Source: Parachlorella kessleri
Taxonomy: Eukaryota > Chlorophyta > Trebouxiophyceae > Chlorellales > Chlorellaceae
Length of the DNA stretch: 34,257 bases
Assembly: GCA_001598975.1 (NCBI GenBank)
Contig: BBXU01000049.1
Location: 1 to 34,257 of the forward strand
Direction of reading: 5' to 3'
The notes below the pieces were generated by a model, which saw nothing but the letters and a program-made list of their open reading frames with translations, made no database searches and had not been told where the DNA came from. Below, one piece after another: positions 1 through 10,716 of the stretch. Position 1 is the first letter of the stretch. Every line of letters begins with the position of its first letter. A program made the position numbers and the translations under genes.

Positions 1-44
1 ATTTGGGGGACTCACGGCAGCATGGTCAGGTGGCGGTACGCTGT

Positions 45-64
45 TAGACTAGACTAGACTAGAC
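45..64. repeat. Pentanucleotide repeat TAGAC x4
   Basis: Four tandem TAGAC units. The reverse-complement motif (GTCTA units) recurs at 11635-11647, inside an intron of the second BAR gene. Low-complexity sequence; no function inferred. Confidence 0.8.
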
Positions 65-246
65 CTGTAATGGAGACGCCTATATGGCAGGCTGGGCTTG
101 CATGGCATTGCAACCCAACTCATGCTCATAAATTGCGGACATGTGTATGATGACCATGCATGGGTGAGTAGCTCACCATGACCTTCATGACGACCGAGTC
201 TTCAACCTACAACGGTTTTACTCGGCAGGCTGTCTCGACTTGAATG

Positions 247-278
247 CATGGTGCTAGTTCCACATGGTGCTAGTTCCC
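247..278. repeat. 16-bp tandem direct repeat, two copies
   Basis: Copies at 247-262 and 263-278 differ only in the last base (CATGGTGCTAGTTCC plus A or C). They lie about 200 bp upstream of the kinase start codon. It could be a promoter or 5' UTR element or simple slippage. Confidence 0.8.
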
Positions 279-459
279 ATGGTATGCCAGCGTTCTGGAT
301 CTGGCGGCAGATCCAGCCGCCAAATCCAGGAATGTTCTGTCACCATGGGCTGCGTGGCTTCGCGCTGCTTGCGTTAAGGGGACAAAACCACATCCGAGCT
401 CGTGCCATCGGTGTCACGTCATCACCTTCTTTTGCATGTGAAATCAAGGTTTTGGAAGC

Positions 460-3400
460 ATGCGCACTGGGACGTGCTTGCAAGGGCCCCAATTGAGGGC
501 CCCACTGCTGCTGCTGCTGCTTTGGTTTCTGAGCTCCAGCTTGAGGACCTGGCATACCGGAGCTGGAAACCTTGCTGGAGGCTGGATTCAGTCAAGCCTG
601 TCGGCAAAAAGTGCATGGACCGACCAAAAGCGTGCTACCAACCTAGATGTATTGGGCAGGAGAGCTGGACCTGCACGCAAGCTGCTGCAGGTGGGCAGTC
701 CAGGAAAGCCTGAACAGGTGTGGCCTAGTGTCACAGTTGTGCGTATGGGTGCTTGGCAGCATATTTGCAAGCCTTGCAAAGCCCCGCTGGCCACCGCAGT
801 TGGTGAAATCATTCCTTTGTTCGTTCATACTGTCAGAGCGCAGCACCTCCGCCTGTCGAGGTTAACCTCTTTGGCTATGAGGGCTTTGTGTCCCCACTCT
901 TCAACTACACAAACCATCCCGACGCAGGACTAGGTAGGCTAGGCTGTACTCCTACCGTGATTTGGGACAATGTTGCCTTGCGCGGCCTTGCAAACTGTGG
1001 TGGCCCTTCATAGACCCGTGCTTATGGTCAAAACGCACGTAACCGCTGGTAATGCCATGCTACTGCGGCCGCGTGCTTGCAGGTGTGAACCATAGTTGCC
1101 TCCTTGCACCCAGCACCATCCTCTCAGGAGCGATGCTTGTGCCAGGGGCCGCAAACCTCCAGCCGGTTACCTCGGCTTGCTGTGAAAGCTGCTGGAACCA
1201 CCCCAAGTGCAATGTCTGGGTTTACTGCTGGTCAAAGGTAAGCGGCGCACCTAGATGCGTTGAAATCCTGGTGCACTAGTTGGCCTGCTGGCATGGCTGC
1301 GAGACCCATGCAGCTGTGCTGGATGTGCTCTGCATTGTAATTCCCCGGGAGGGCGACAAGATACTGTCCTATTACTTGACATCAGTCAGCCCACCATGCC
1401 GGCAGTGATGGTAGCCTTGTTCATACAAAGATCCCTCATGCGCACCTGTCGTGATGCCAGACAGCAGCTGGTTAGTGCAGGATGGTTGTGTGGATGTGGC
1501 CGGCAACTGGAGTCTTGAGATGCCCTTCATGGGCTGTGAGCTGCGGTACCAGGTACTCACTGCAACACGGCGCGTCTGCCCTGGCCCTGCTGTATTCCTT
1601 GCATGTCAATACATTTGCTGACGCGCGTGACGGGTCCTGGTGCTGGCGGCTGGCCTGACTTGGCTGCTGTATGCTCTCCATCTAGTTAACAGCCGCCATG
1701 CCGTTGTATGATGTAGGCGACAGCTGACCCTCAGGTCAACCACCCCATCCTGGTACAGCGCAAAAGCCCCAACAATCCGTACATTTCTGGGGCCCCCTTG
1801 CGCATCAAGTCTACCCCACTGCCAGGCTACTTCGCTCTGCCAGCCGTGGCCAGCCTGGCCAACGCCATCAGCTGCCCTCAGTCGCTGCTGTCAGGGCCCT
1901 GCGTGCTACAGGGCACGCTGCAGGTAGGGTGGCAGCATTGCCGGACTTCAGAGTACAGGAATCACATGAGCCATACCTCCGTGCGCCGCCTCCTCTGAAC
2001 CTGCCTGCATGCGCCGTGTGGCTAGGCATGTAACCCTACGCAATAAATCTCGTCAGCGGCGACTCAGCCATGCCCTGCTCTGCTGATCAAGCCCCTCAAA
2101 TGGCCAGCCAGCTGCAGCTCACACACAGCAGCTCGCTTCGTGCATGGTGCTACCTGTTTGCTTTGCTGGACTGACTCTGGTGACCCCTGTCTTGTACACA
2201 TGGAGTGCAGGAGCTAGCGGCCCATTGCGACCAAGACCCCGCCTGCCACAGCTTTGCATACACCGAGCTGTACAGGGATAACATTGGCCCCAGCCTGGCC
2301 TCCTTCAAGGGTCCGCTTGACCCCAACCAAACCGTGCTGCACCAAGGCGCGGTCCTCTATGTGAAAGACCTAACGACCGCTGGTGAGCAGACATGCTATC
2401 CGTTGTGGCTGTGTTGTATAGGGCGCATGGCGCTACGTGCGCCCCTTGCTGCTGCTACTGTATATGTATGTGCCAGTTGCAAGTCATGGCAGCGATGCTT
2501 CTATGTTTTGTTATAGCTGGCCTCGTAACGTTTGACAACATACGCACATACTACCTACATCCAACGCAAACTAAACAGGCAAGGCTGGTACACAACTGCC
2601 TGTGTACTGAGCGAGTAACGAGCTTTTGCCGCAATCTGGCTTTGTAGGCGTCGGCGATTTTGATGCCAGCCTTGACACAGGGAAGCCCTGGCTGAACGTC
2701 AGCAATGGGCTCGTGGGTGACTTGGGGGCCGGCGCTGCTGGGCCGGTGGAGCCTGGGAACAGGCCAGCTGCTTTTGCGGCAGCTCTCCAGATCTGGCAGG
2801 ACCTCCTTGCGTGCGGGCTTGGCAAGGCGCCCACAAGCGACGCCACCAACGTCACTCAAGCCCCAGGGGCAGACGACCCTGCCGGCGACAGTACTGACGT
2901 TGGTGCCATCGTAGGTGCGTGCAGGCAGGAGCTTTGCCCTGCGCTTTGTCCCTTCGCAATGGGGCTTCCGTATCCTATAGCTACTATGTCCACTAGCTTC
3001 TGCGGCTTGCTGGTGGACCCCACAGCTTGCATGAGACACGGCAAAAGGAGCTGCCGTGGCCAGTCCGCAACTCATCACACGCTGCAGGCCACTTCACCGA
3101 CCCTCCCACACATGTTTGTGATGAGGCTGGTGCCCGCTTGCAGGCGGTGTGGTTGGCGGTGTGGCAGGCCTGGCAGCCGTGGCCGTGTTGACAGGCGCGT
3201 TCGTGTACCGCCGGCATAGAATGCGCCGCAACCGTCCCGCTCTCCAGCTGGCTTTGGTGGGCGCAAGCAGCCACAGCTCTTTAAGCGGCCCCAACAAGCT
3301 TGCCACCACCCCAGAGCCCCCGCCAGGGCTGCAGCCTCCACGGCCTCCGACCACGTCACTCACTGCCCCCACCCCGCTAGATTTCCAGCTTGGCGAAGCG

Positions 3401-6400
3401 ACAGAGGACTCCCTGCATAGCCCCTTTGCTGCGCTGGCAACAACAATGGTGCAGCTGCCCTCCCGGCAAACCTCCCAGGGCTCGGGACCGCTGCTATCGC
3501 CCGCAGCCAGCAGCGCAGGGGTCAGGACTTTATCCCCTGGCGAGCGATCAATCCAGATGAGCTCTGTCTTGTCAGACTGCGCTTCAGGGCGCGGTCCATC
3601 CTTCGGGTCTGTGGAGCACCTCACAGCCACACAGTCCTCCCCAGAAACCGCAGCACCCAACAGCACCAGCAGCAGACTAGTTCAGCGAGGCCCAAAAACA
3701 GCATTCGGCGCGGCTGGGCCGGCTTGTGGGGGATTGCAGCAGGTGAGTTGGGTTACTTCAACAGCAGACTGATCCATTGCACGCATGACTACAATGAGTA
3801 AATGACCTTTTTGTGCACGCTGGAATTCGCGCCTTAAATACAGGCTTGCAACCAGCTAAACCCATGCGAGAGGACCCAGGTGATGCAAAATTGCCCATGA
3901 TAACTCTAGTGCTGCCAACCCCATTGCAGACTATCTTCAGCAGTGCAGTCCTCAGCAGTACAGCGTCCCTAGCTGTTGACAGGGATCCACTTGACCGACT
4001 CCCAACGCCCGAGCTGGACTCCTTGATCGAGGGCCTTTTTGTTGGGGCTCGAAATGAGACCTGGGAGGACCTGGTCATCCCCACCAGCAAGATAACCTTC
4101 CTCACCAAGCCGGACGGCTCCTATGACGAGCTGGGCAGGTGGGCTGTACGGTTGGCTTGCAGCAAGTTGTGCTCCTATCTGCGTGGGGTGCATGCCAAGG
4201 GCAGGAGCTTGGAAAGTAGACGGACGGCTTTGCTTCCTGAAAACCCTTGTCCAAGGGGCAGCAGAACTGGAGCATGGAGCAATGCCGGGCCGTCATAGGT
4301 GCACACAGCGGAAAGCCTGGGGCTGAGGTTACCAATTTATAAGTGCGCTGGCTCATGCGCAGGGGTGCCAGCGGGGTGGTGTACCGCGTCTTGCTGAATG
4401 GGGTTCATCCCCTGGCTGCCAAGGCTATTGAGCTGGGTGCCAGCCATGAGGCTCAGAGGGCATTTGTCAAGGTGCGCTTTTGACAGGTCTTCCAGTAGCC
4501 TTCACTGCTTTGTAGAAGGCTGGCCTCGTTACAGAGGTTTTGCTGTGGCAATTGATGTGTCGGAGGGCAGGAAATGGGCGCCATGCTAGCCAGTTGCCCT
4601 GGCCGTCAAACGTGGTCAGGCTTGCTTGGCGCAGCTTGCAGGCTGTGTAGCTATGAACTCTCTCATGCCCTGCATAGCAGGAGGTTGCACTGCTGCGGAG
4701 ACTGCGCCACACCAATGTTGTCGCCTTCGGAGGCATCGCCATCGAGAAATCAAGGTGAGATTGGAGAAATTCACAGCAACACACTGCAGGGCAGATGTAC
4801 TATCTATCTCTGTGCCTGACACACACAGGTGGCCCACAGGAACCTCATGTGCTCTGCTGACACCCTGCCCTCTGGCGTGCTGCGGCTGGTGGCAGGGGCT
4901 ACCTGCTGATGGAGCTGATGTTTGGGGACCTGTGGACCGCCATCCCGCTGCTCAACAGGCGCACCGGCAAGCGAGTCATGTCATGGCACAACAGGTTAGT
5001 GTTTTTGCCTGCGCACGAGGTGCAAATACCTTGGGTCTTCCATTGGACAGTCGTAGCGGACCCCCCTGGAGGGCACACCAGGCCATCAGTGCCCTCCCCA
5101 TGAGAGACACTGTGTGGGTGTTAGTGGTGGTGACACTTACTACTTTGGCACATTCGAGGCTTGCAATGGCTACCCCTGTTGCCGAATGCTATTTAAGGCA
5201 TGGCCTGATACAGAATACTAGTAAGCTGTTGCGCTGCTGCTGTAGGGGGGCCAGGGTCCTGGCGGAGGTAGCTGCCGGGCTTCTCTACCTGCACGACCGC
5301 AACATTGTGCACGCTGACTTCAAGTCCAGGTAAACACTGGGGCCTTGACGTGGGCCAGGGCTTACGCCCTTGTCTGTGAGCTATGGGGTAGTTTCAAGGC
5401 CATTGCAGTGGTACTTGATGGAGTGCTAGGGGCAGCCAGGCAGTCAAAGGACAGCCTGTAAGAGCAGTGGATTTGGCTGGAAGCTCAGCTATTCTCGCTG
5501 TGCACCTCAACATTTGTGTGCGCACCGAGGAGCAGTAGGAGTGAACTTGCTGACAGGGCTAGTTGCAGGTAGCACATCAACTTTTTGGCAGCCAACCCTC
5601 TGACCCTGGTTATTGCCAAGAAATCCCACTACTGCCGCCCGACAATCTACACTCTTTCGCTGACGGGAGGCACATCCAAGCTCACATGTGCGCAACCTGC
5701 TAGACGTGCACCTCCTGCCTTGTGTGCGCTGCAGCAACGTGCTGCTGGGGCGTGACGGCACCGCCAAGCTGTCTGACGTGGGCCTTGCCCGCTCGCTGAC
5801 CAAGACGCTGGCCACCAGCGCCGGCACCAGCGGCGCCTTTGGCACCTGGGCCTGGAGCGCCCCCGAGATGCTGCTCAACAAGGGCTGCACAGACCGCAGC
5901 GACGTCTTCTCCTTTGGGGTCTGCCTGTGGGAGGTGTGCACAGGTGTGCAAGCAGCCTGGTGCGGGTGTGCGTGTCCGGCTGTTGCACTTGCCTGGAGCG
6001 GTGCATTGGCCTTCACTACAAGTAAAACGAGGGAGGGCAGCACTGTGGCTCAAGTGACAGGCAAGCACCATGGATAAAGCGGCGGCCAAGGCTTCTAGTT
6101 ACCTCCTGCTGCGCCCTCCACTGCTGCAGGTGAGCGGCCGCAGCGTGGGCGCATGCGCCCTATCGCAGCTCCAGAGGAGGCGCCGGCAGAGATCCACGAC
6201 CTGCAGCTGCGCTGTGTCGACTCTGAGCCAAGCGAGCGGCCCTCAATGCGCGAGGTGTGCGACATTCTGCAGCGCCTGCTCAGGGAGCAGCAGCAGGCAA
6301 AGCGGGGCCAGCAGGCTGCCAGCAGGGCACCTAGTGGGGTGCTCGCGGGTGATGCAGCAGCGCAGCAGCAGGTGCAGCTCCCGCCACTGTCACCGCCGCC

Positions 6401-6485
6401 ACAGCCGCCCACAGTGTTGGCCGAGTGTGGTGAGGCGCAGCCAGAGGCTGTCATGGGCACCTCAGACTGCAAGGCTTATGGGTGA
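460..6485 (+). CDS. Receptor-like protein kinase with PAN/Apple-like ectodomain
   Basis: Fifteen exons fit: 460-690, 837-933, 1083-1237, 1481-1552, 1717-1923, 2211-2382, 2648-2914, 3144-3742, 3930-4138, 4363-4471, 4681-4754, 4896-4994, 5246-5329, 5735-5943, 6130-6485. They total 2940 nt, encode 979 residues, and every junction is GT-AG and phase-consistent. Residues 1-32 form a signal peptide with a Leu run. The ectodomain (to ~400) has paired Cys in PAN/Apple style (CCESC, then HPKC) and six N-glycosylation sequons. A Gly/Ala/Val-rich membrane helix (~400-420) is followed by basic residues (YRRHRMRR) and a Ser/Pro-rich juxtamembrane region. In the kinase domain (~660-930) I see the Gly loop GRGASGVVY, Lys690, alpha-C Glu707, HADFKSSN (Asp788, Lys790, Asn793), DVG at 806-808 and APE at 834-836. 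The Arg before the catalytic Asp is Ala (non-RD), and DFG reads DVG. It probably phosphorylates Ser/Thr after binding an extracellular ligand; the ligand is unknown. Confidence 0.85.
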
Positions 6486-7608
6486 GCAGAAGGGAGCTTT
6501 ATGATCTGGTAGGTGCCTGATATCGAGATTACAGGCAGAGTCAAGACAGAGGTAGTCAGAGGGCAAGTTGCAGCAGTGGCAATGAGAAGACTGGCACCAA
6601 GTTTCTAGTAAGGGTGGCAGATGGTGTGAGCAGAGGAAGTAGTTAGGGGGACAATGTTTTGGCGTGGGTCTGAATGCAGTAAGGGCGGCGGGTAGTGTGA
6701 ACAGGGGGTGAAAGGTGAACTTTACTGACAGGGCTGGTATTTTGCACCTGAGTCTCGCCTGAGTTCTGATCCATTCGATCTCTCCCCAAGACAAGGTAAG
6801 GCCACTGGGATTGTAGGTGCAGCTCAATGCAGTTATGCTCTGGGTCTTTTTGTTGCAGAGTGCATAGCAACTTGCTCCTTTGAGGGGCATGCCTGAGTAT
6901 TCTTTTACCCTCTTCCTTTGGAGTACTGACATATACTGCTATTACAGTTGAGAAGAGTCGTGTCTTCGACGACATGCATGGGAGTTGCAGAGACCTTAGA
7001 TGCAGGCCTGCCCTAGGGCTCCTGGCTTGACAGTGCGTGAATGCATGGACAGCAAATGTGCTAGGCCTACTCAGCGCAAATGCAAGTGCGATGGTGAGTC
7101 ATAAACCAAAAGAAATGGACGTGGCAAGTCACAGTCTGCAATGCACAGACAACAAATTGATTTGCATACTACTGAAAAGTCAAAGTCTGGTCATGAACAT
7201 GAAAAGTTTGACAGCTAGCCTGCATGGGTCAAACCACGCGCGCTTCTATTCAATACCTTATCCATAAATAGTTGCTGGTCACTTGGCATTAGCAATCCCG
7301 CAGCTGCCAGGATACATAGTCTGTCTTTCATCAGCTTCTACATCACGCCACCTCTCCCAGCCTTGGGTTCCCAGTGCGCACCAGTGAGGTGCTCATGGCA
7401 TGCTGACAGCCACAGTCAGCAAGCAATATTCTCGCAACCCCGCCACCTGGGCACAAAATGTGTACCGTAAGAACCCCAGCCCCGCAGTGCGGTGCTGGAC
7501 ACATGTATCTTTATACATGACCCTATTAAGTGCACCCCAGGGCAAAAGCGGTACCAAGCTCAGTTTAAAAGCACGGCTTTCACTCAGGAAGCATACCACA
7601 GGCGACGC
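6486..7608. other. Convergent intergenic region (3' UTRs)
   Basis: It lies between the stop of the plus-strand kinase and the stop of the minus-strand BAR gene and presumably holds both 3' UTRs. Open frames here lack protein character. A degenerate direct repeat of about 30 bp sits at 6607-6636 and 6678-6707. A minus-strand TGTAA (the chlorophyte polyadenylation motif) occurs at 6942-6946, but it is distant and not assigned. Confidence 0.5.
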
Positions 7609-10257
7609 TCATGGGGTGCCGGGGCTGGAAGCTGTGGTGGGGATCCGCTCCAGGTTCTTGGGGGTGGCATATGCTGGTGTGGGCACACCAACATCAGAAA
7701 CGGGGAGCGGGGGCACGTCCAGGCGGGCAGGGGAGGGAGCAAGCACCGCGGGAGCCGGCTTCAACTGCGCTGGGGCCGGGTGCAATGTGGCGGGGGCAAC
7801 CGCTGGCTGCCCAGCACCGGGCACCGCCTGGGGGCTCGGCTGCAGAGTGGCTCCGCCGGCTTGAGGCCGCATGACCGAGGAGCGCAGCGGCTGCAGCGGG
7901 TAGGCCTGCTGCTGCTGCGGCGGCGGGCTGACCGCCGGCTGCTCCGGCGCGGGCGCCGCCGCCGCGGCCGGCGGCTCCACTTGCACCACGGGCAGCACAG
8001 ACAGGACCCCCGTGGTGCCATCAATGGCCTGCTCCTCTGTGGCTGCCGGCAGGGGCGCGGGCCCTGCCTGGGCTACGGCAGCTGCTGAGGCTGCTTCGCT
8101 GGCCTGGCCAGGCAGGATCATGGGCATGGACTCGGCCGCGGCCACCAGCGCCTGGCCCTCCGTGGCCAAGGCCGTCCTAATGTAAGCCCGCAGATAGACG
8201 GCGTCACGGATGAGCGACACCAGCTTGGCATGCTGCCGTGCCTCCACCTCCTGGTAGTGGGCCGTGGCGGCTGCAGCAAGGCAGAACGGGCAGCGGCCGT
8301 TAGCCCCCTGAGGCCCAGCTGCACCGCTGCTAGCAGGCCAATGACAGCAGCACCGCGGATGTCCAGCTCATGTGCGCGTAAAAGCTTGTATATAGCTTGT
8401 TTTGAAAATGCTATGAGAATCTCAGCGCTGGCATTTAGAACACCGTCCCCGCCCCAGGACATCGCAGGCCCAGATGCTCAGGAGCCTTGGGCAACATGGA
8501 AAGAAGGCAGGGACTGGTGCAAGACCCCTAAGTCAGCCAACTCACTCGTTAGCTGGGTTTCGTGGCTCTGCAGGGTCTTTGTGGCTCCCTCCAGCTTGGC
8601 TTGTGCCTTGGCATCTCCCGCCTTGGCCCGCAAGGCATCCACCTTAGAAGCCTGTCCCTGTGACTTGTTACGCCAGGACTCCATCTCTGCCTTTGCCCTG
8701 TCTACGTCCTTTTGCTTCGTCTGCGTTTATCGAAAAGAGACGCAAACAGCTTGGCCAGCAGAAGTTAACCGGCAATTAGCTTGTCAGCTTTCAACACTAT
8801 ATACAACACCGCTCTCCGCAATTGCTGTACCTACTGCCTGATGTGTCCCATCTGTGAGCCTAGCACCAAGGAGCTGCCTCCTGGGCTTGCTCACGCTGTA
8901 CTTCTAGACGTGATTAAACTACGCTTACCCACCCAGGGATCCTCCCGTCCATAACTAACCCTATGGAGTGTGTAGCCAGCCAGACGCCCTCTACCCCAAA
9001 GGGCGGCGACTAGCCAAGCATATGCTTTCCACCATGCGCTTGACTCACCACAGCGTCCTTGTGATTCGCCACCCACTGCTGCAGTGGAGCAAACACGTCA
9101 GCCTGCAGGCAGAGAACATATGTGCTTCTGTCAGCCCGTCCACTCTGCCGGCTGCCCCAACATCCGTGCCACATAATGACTGACCTGACATAGGGGGTCA
9201 TTCCAACACCAAGCGGCAGGGCATCTCAAAAGTGTGTGCGCCAGGCATGCGGTACGAAAACTTGGCAAGCCACAGTGGCAACCCGCCAATCGGGTAGCTC
9301 AAATACCAATTAACTGACAAGCACATACCTGCATTTTATGTCCCAGCTCCACCCTCAGCTGCAATTAGGGAGACAGGCCAGAGACTTCAGAGCAGGAAGC
9401 CGAGTAGTGCAGGGTGTAGAACTTTGCACCAAAGCGTGTCTGTGGACCAAGCAGCAAAGGAGCATGGCAGGCAGCCCTGTGGGCACTGAGTCACCCAGCC
9501 AACCCTTGTTTGACTCACATTGGCCACTTTGGTGGCGTCAAAGGCGGTACCACCAATAGGGTCTGCAGATGCTGCAGCCTGTGCAGGGTCCTGTATGACT
9601 CTGGGTAGGGGGGAGGCCATCACGTGACCGCTAACCTCGAGCGCGGCCTGCACAGCAGAACCCTCCTGTGATGCTTGCAACTGTGACTGTCTAACCTGGT
9701 TCCATTCCATGCCATTCCTGCAGGAGACGCAGACAACCCTGCGCCGGCCTCCTCGTGCCACGCTGCATCCATACTCTAACAGCAACCTGGCACCACAGCC
9801 TGCTGACCTGGCAGGGGGGCAAGATGAGTGTGATAAGTGACTAGGCAAAAATTGAGCCAAACTGCCCATCAGGTCAGCATCACGTGCACAGGTGCTTGCC
9901 ACCCACCGCTGCACTCTTGTCCAGAGCCTTGAAAGAGCCCTCGGCCTTCTTCAGGCGCTGCTGGAAGTCCGAGGCCTCCTTCAGCATGAGGCCTGTCCTG
10001 CACGGCACCGACGATCCTCCCTTGAACGTTCGGACAGACAAGCCTAACAAGACAAAGTCTTGAATGTTCACAAGGCGTGCATGTGCATGGCGCCACATCC
10101 AGGGATCGCAGACCTTGTAGACCCCCTTGTAGACCGACACCCACTGCATAACGTAAATAACTCCACATACCAAGGCTCTCAACCCGGTAGAAACTAACCT
10201 TGAGCTGGTGTCAAGTTTCTGGCGAGAGAGCCCATTGAAGCATCCGAACAGGCCCAT
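7609..10257 (-). CDS. BAR-like coiled-coil protein A, tandem paralogue
   Basis: Six exons on the minus strand: 10257-10199, 9997-9907, 9680-9519, 9102-9049, 8720-8546, 8270-7609. They total 1203 nt and encode 400 residues; all junctions are GT-AG. The start MGLFGCF fits an N-myristoylation signal with a neighbouring Cys. Residues ~20-50 (LMLKEASDFQQRLKKAEGSF) and ~105-230 form long charged helices, including APLQQW and a 58-residue Lys/Glu/Ala coiled coil. The following helix is LVSLIRDAVYLRAYI. Residues ~235-400 are a Pro/Ala/Gln-rich, probably disordered tail. BAR proteins dimerise and bind or bend membranes, and helix pattern and length suit that family. The family call is inferred from pattern, not from a search. 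Relative to its neighbour it lacks about ten residues before APLQQW, so a microexon may be missing from my model. Confidence 0.7.
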
Positions 10258-10716
10258 ATTGCTTGCTCTCTTGAAGACGCGTGTGTAATGCACTCTCGCA
10301 ACACACGGCACCCTATGAGGTGAAAGGCTGACGCGGTGGTGAGCTGTACTGCTCAGCATGTACAGCATATCAGTACAGCCAGTGCATGCAAACTCAGCTG
10401 TCAGGCAGGTGTGTAAGACACCTGTCGTTACGCTGCTAGACAGCCCTCATTACTTGGCCATGGTAATCAAACACTACAGCATCCCTAGGAAAACACCTAA
10501 CAAGAAAACATGGCACCAAAGAGGTATCCCGCACCTTGCACCGGTCACCGGGTGGGAAGCAACCCTTACGAACAGTATTATACAGCCAACTTTGCAGTGT
10601 CTGGGCGTCTTTGAGCGTGATACGGCCCTCACAGGTGCAGACACTTCACCAATTACCAGTCAGACATGCGGAAAACAGCACAGCGTGTGCACTGGCAGCA
10701 GCCTGGCGTTTCCGGC
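10258..10716. other. Intergenic region between the two BAR-like genes
   Basis: It separates the stop of paralogue B from the start of paralogue A, both on the minus strand. It should hold the 3' UTR of B and the promoter of A. No convincing coding, RNA or repeat element is visible. Confidence 0.5.

Larger units (their letters stand above)
1..459. other. Intergenic / 5' flank of the receptor kinase gene
   Basis: No reading frame with protein character is visible. It holds two short direct repeats (listed separately) and should contain the promoter and 5' UTR of the kinase gene that starts at 460. No clear TATA box is seen. Confidence 0.5.

Noticed and set aside
3094..3666. 190-codon minus-strand open frame
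   Set aside because: It is antisense to the transmembrane and juxtamembrane exon of the kinase, whose frame is supported by domain content and splice phase.
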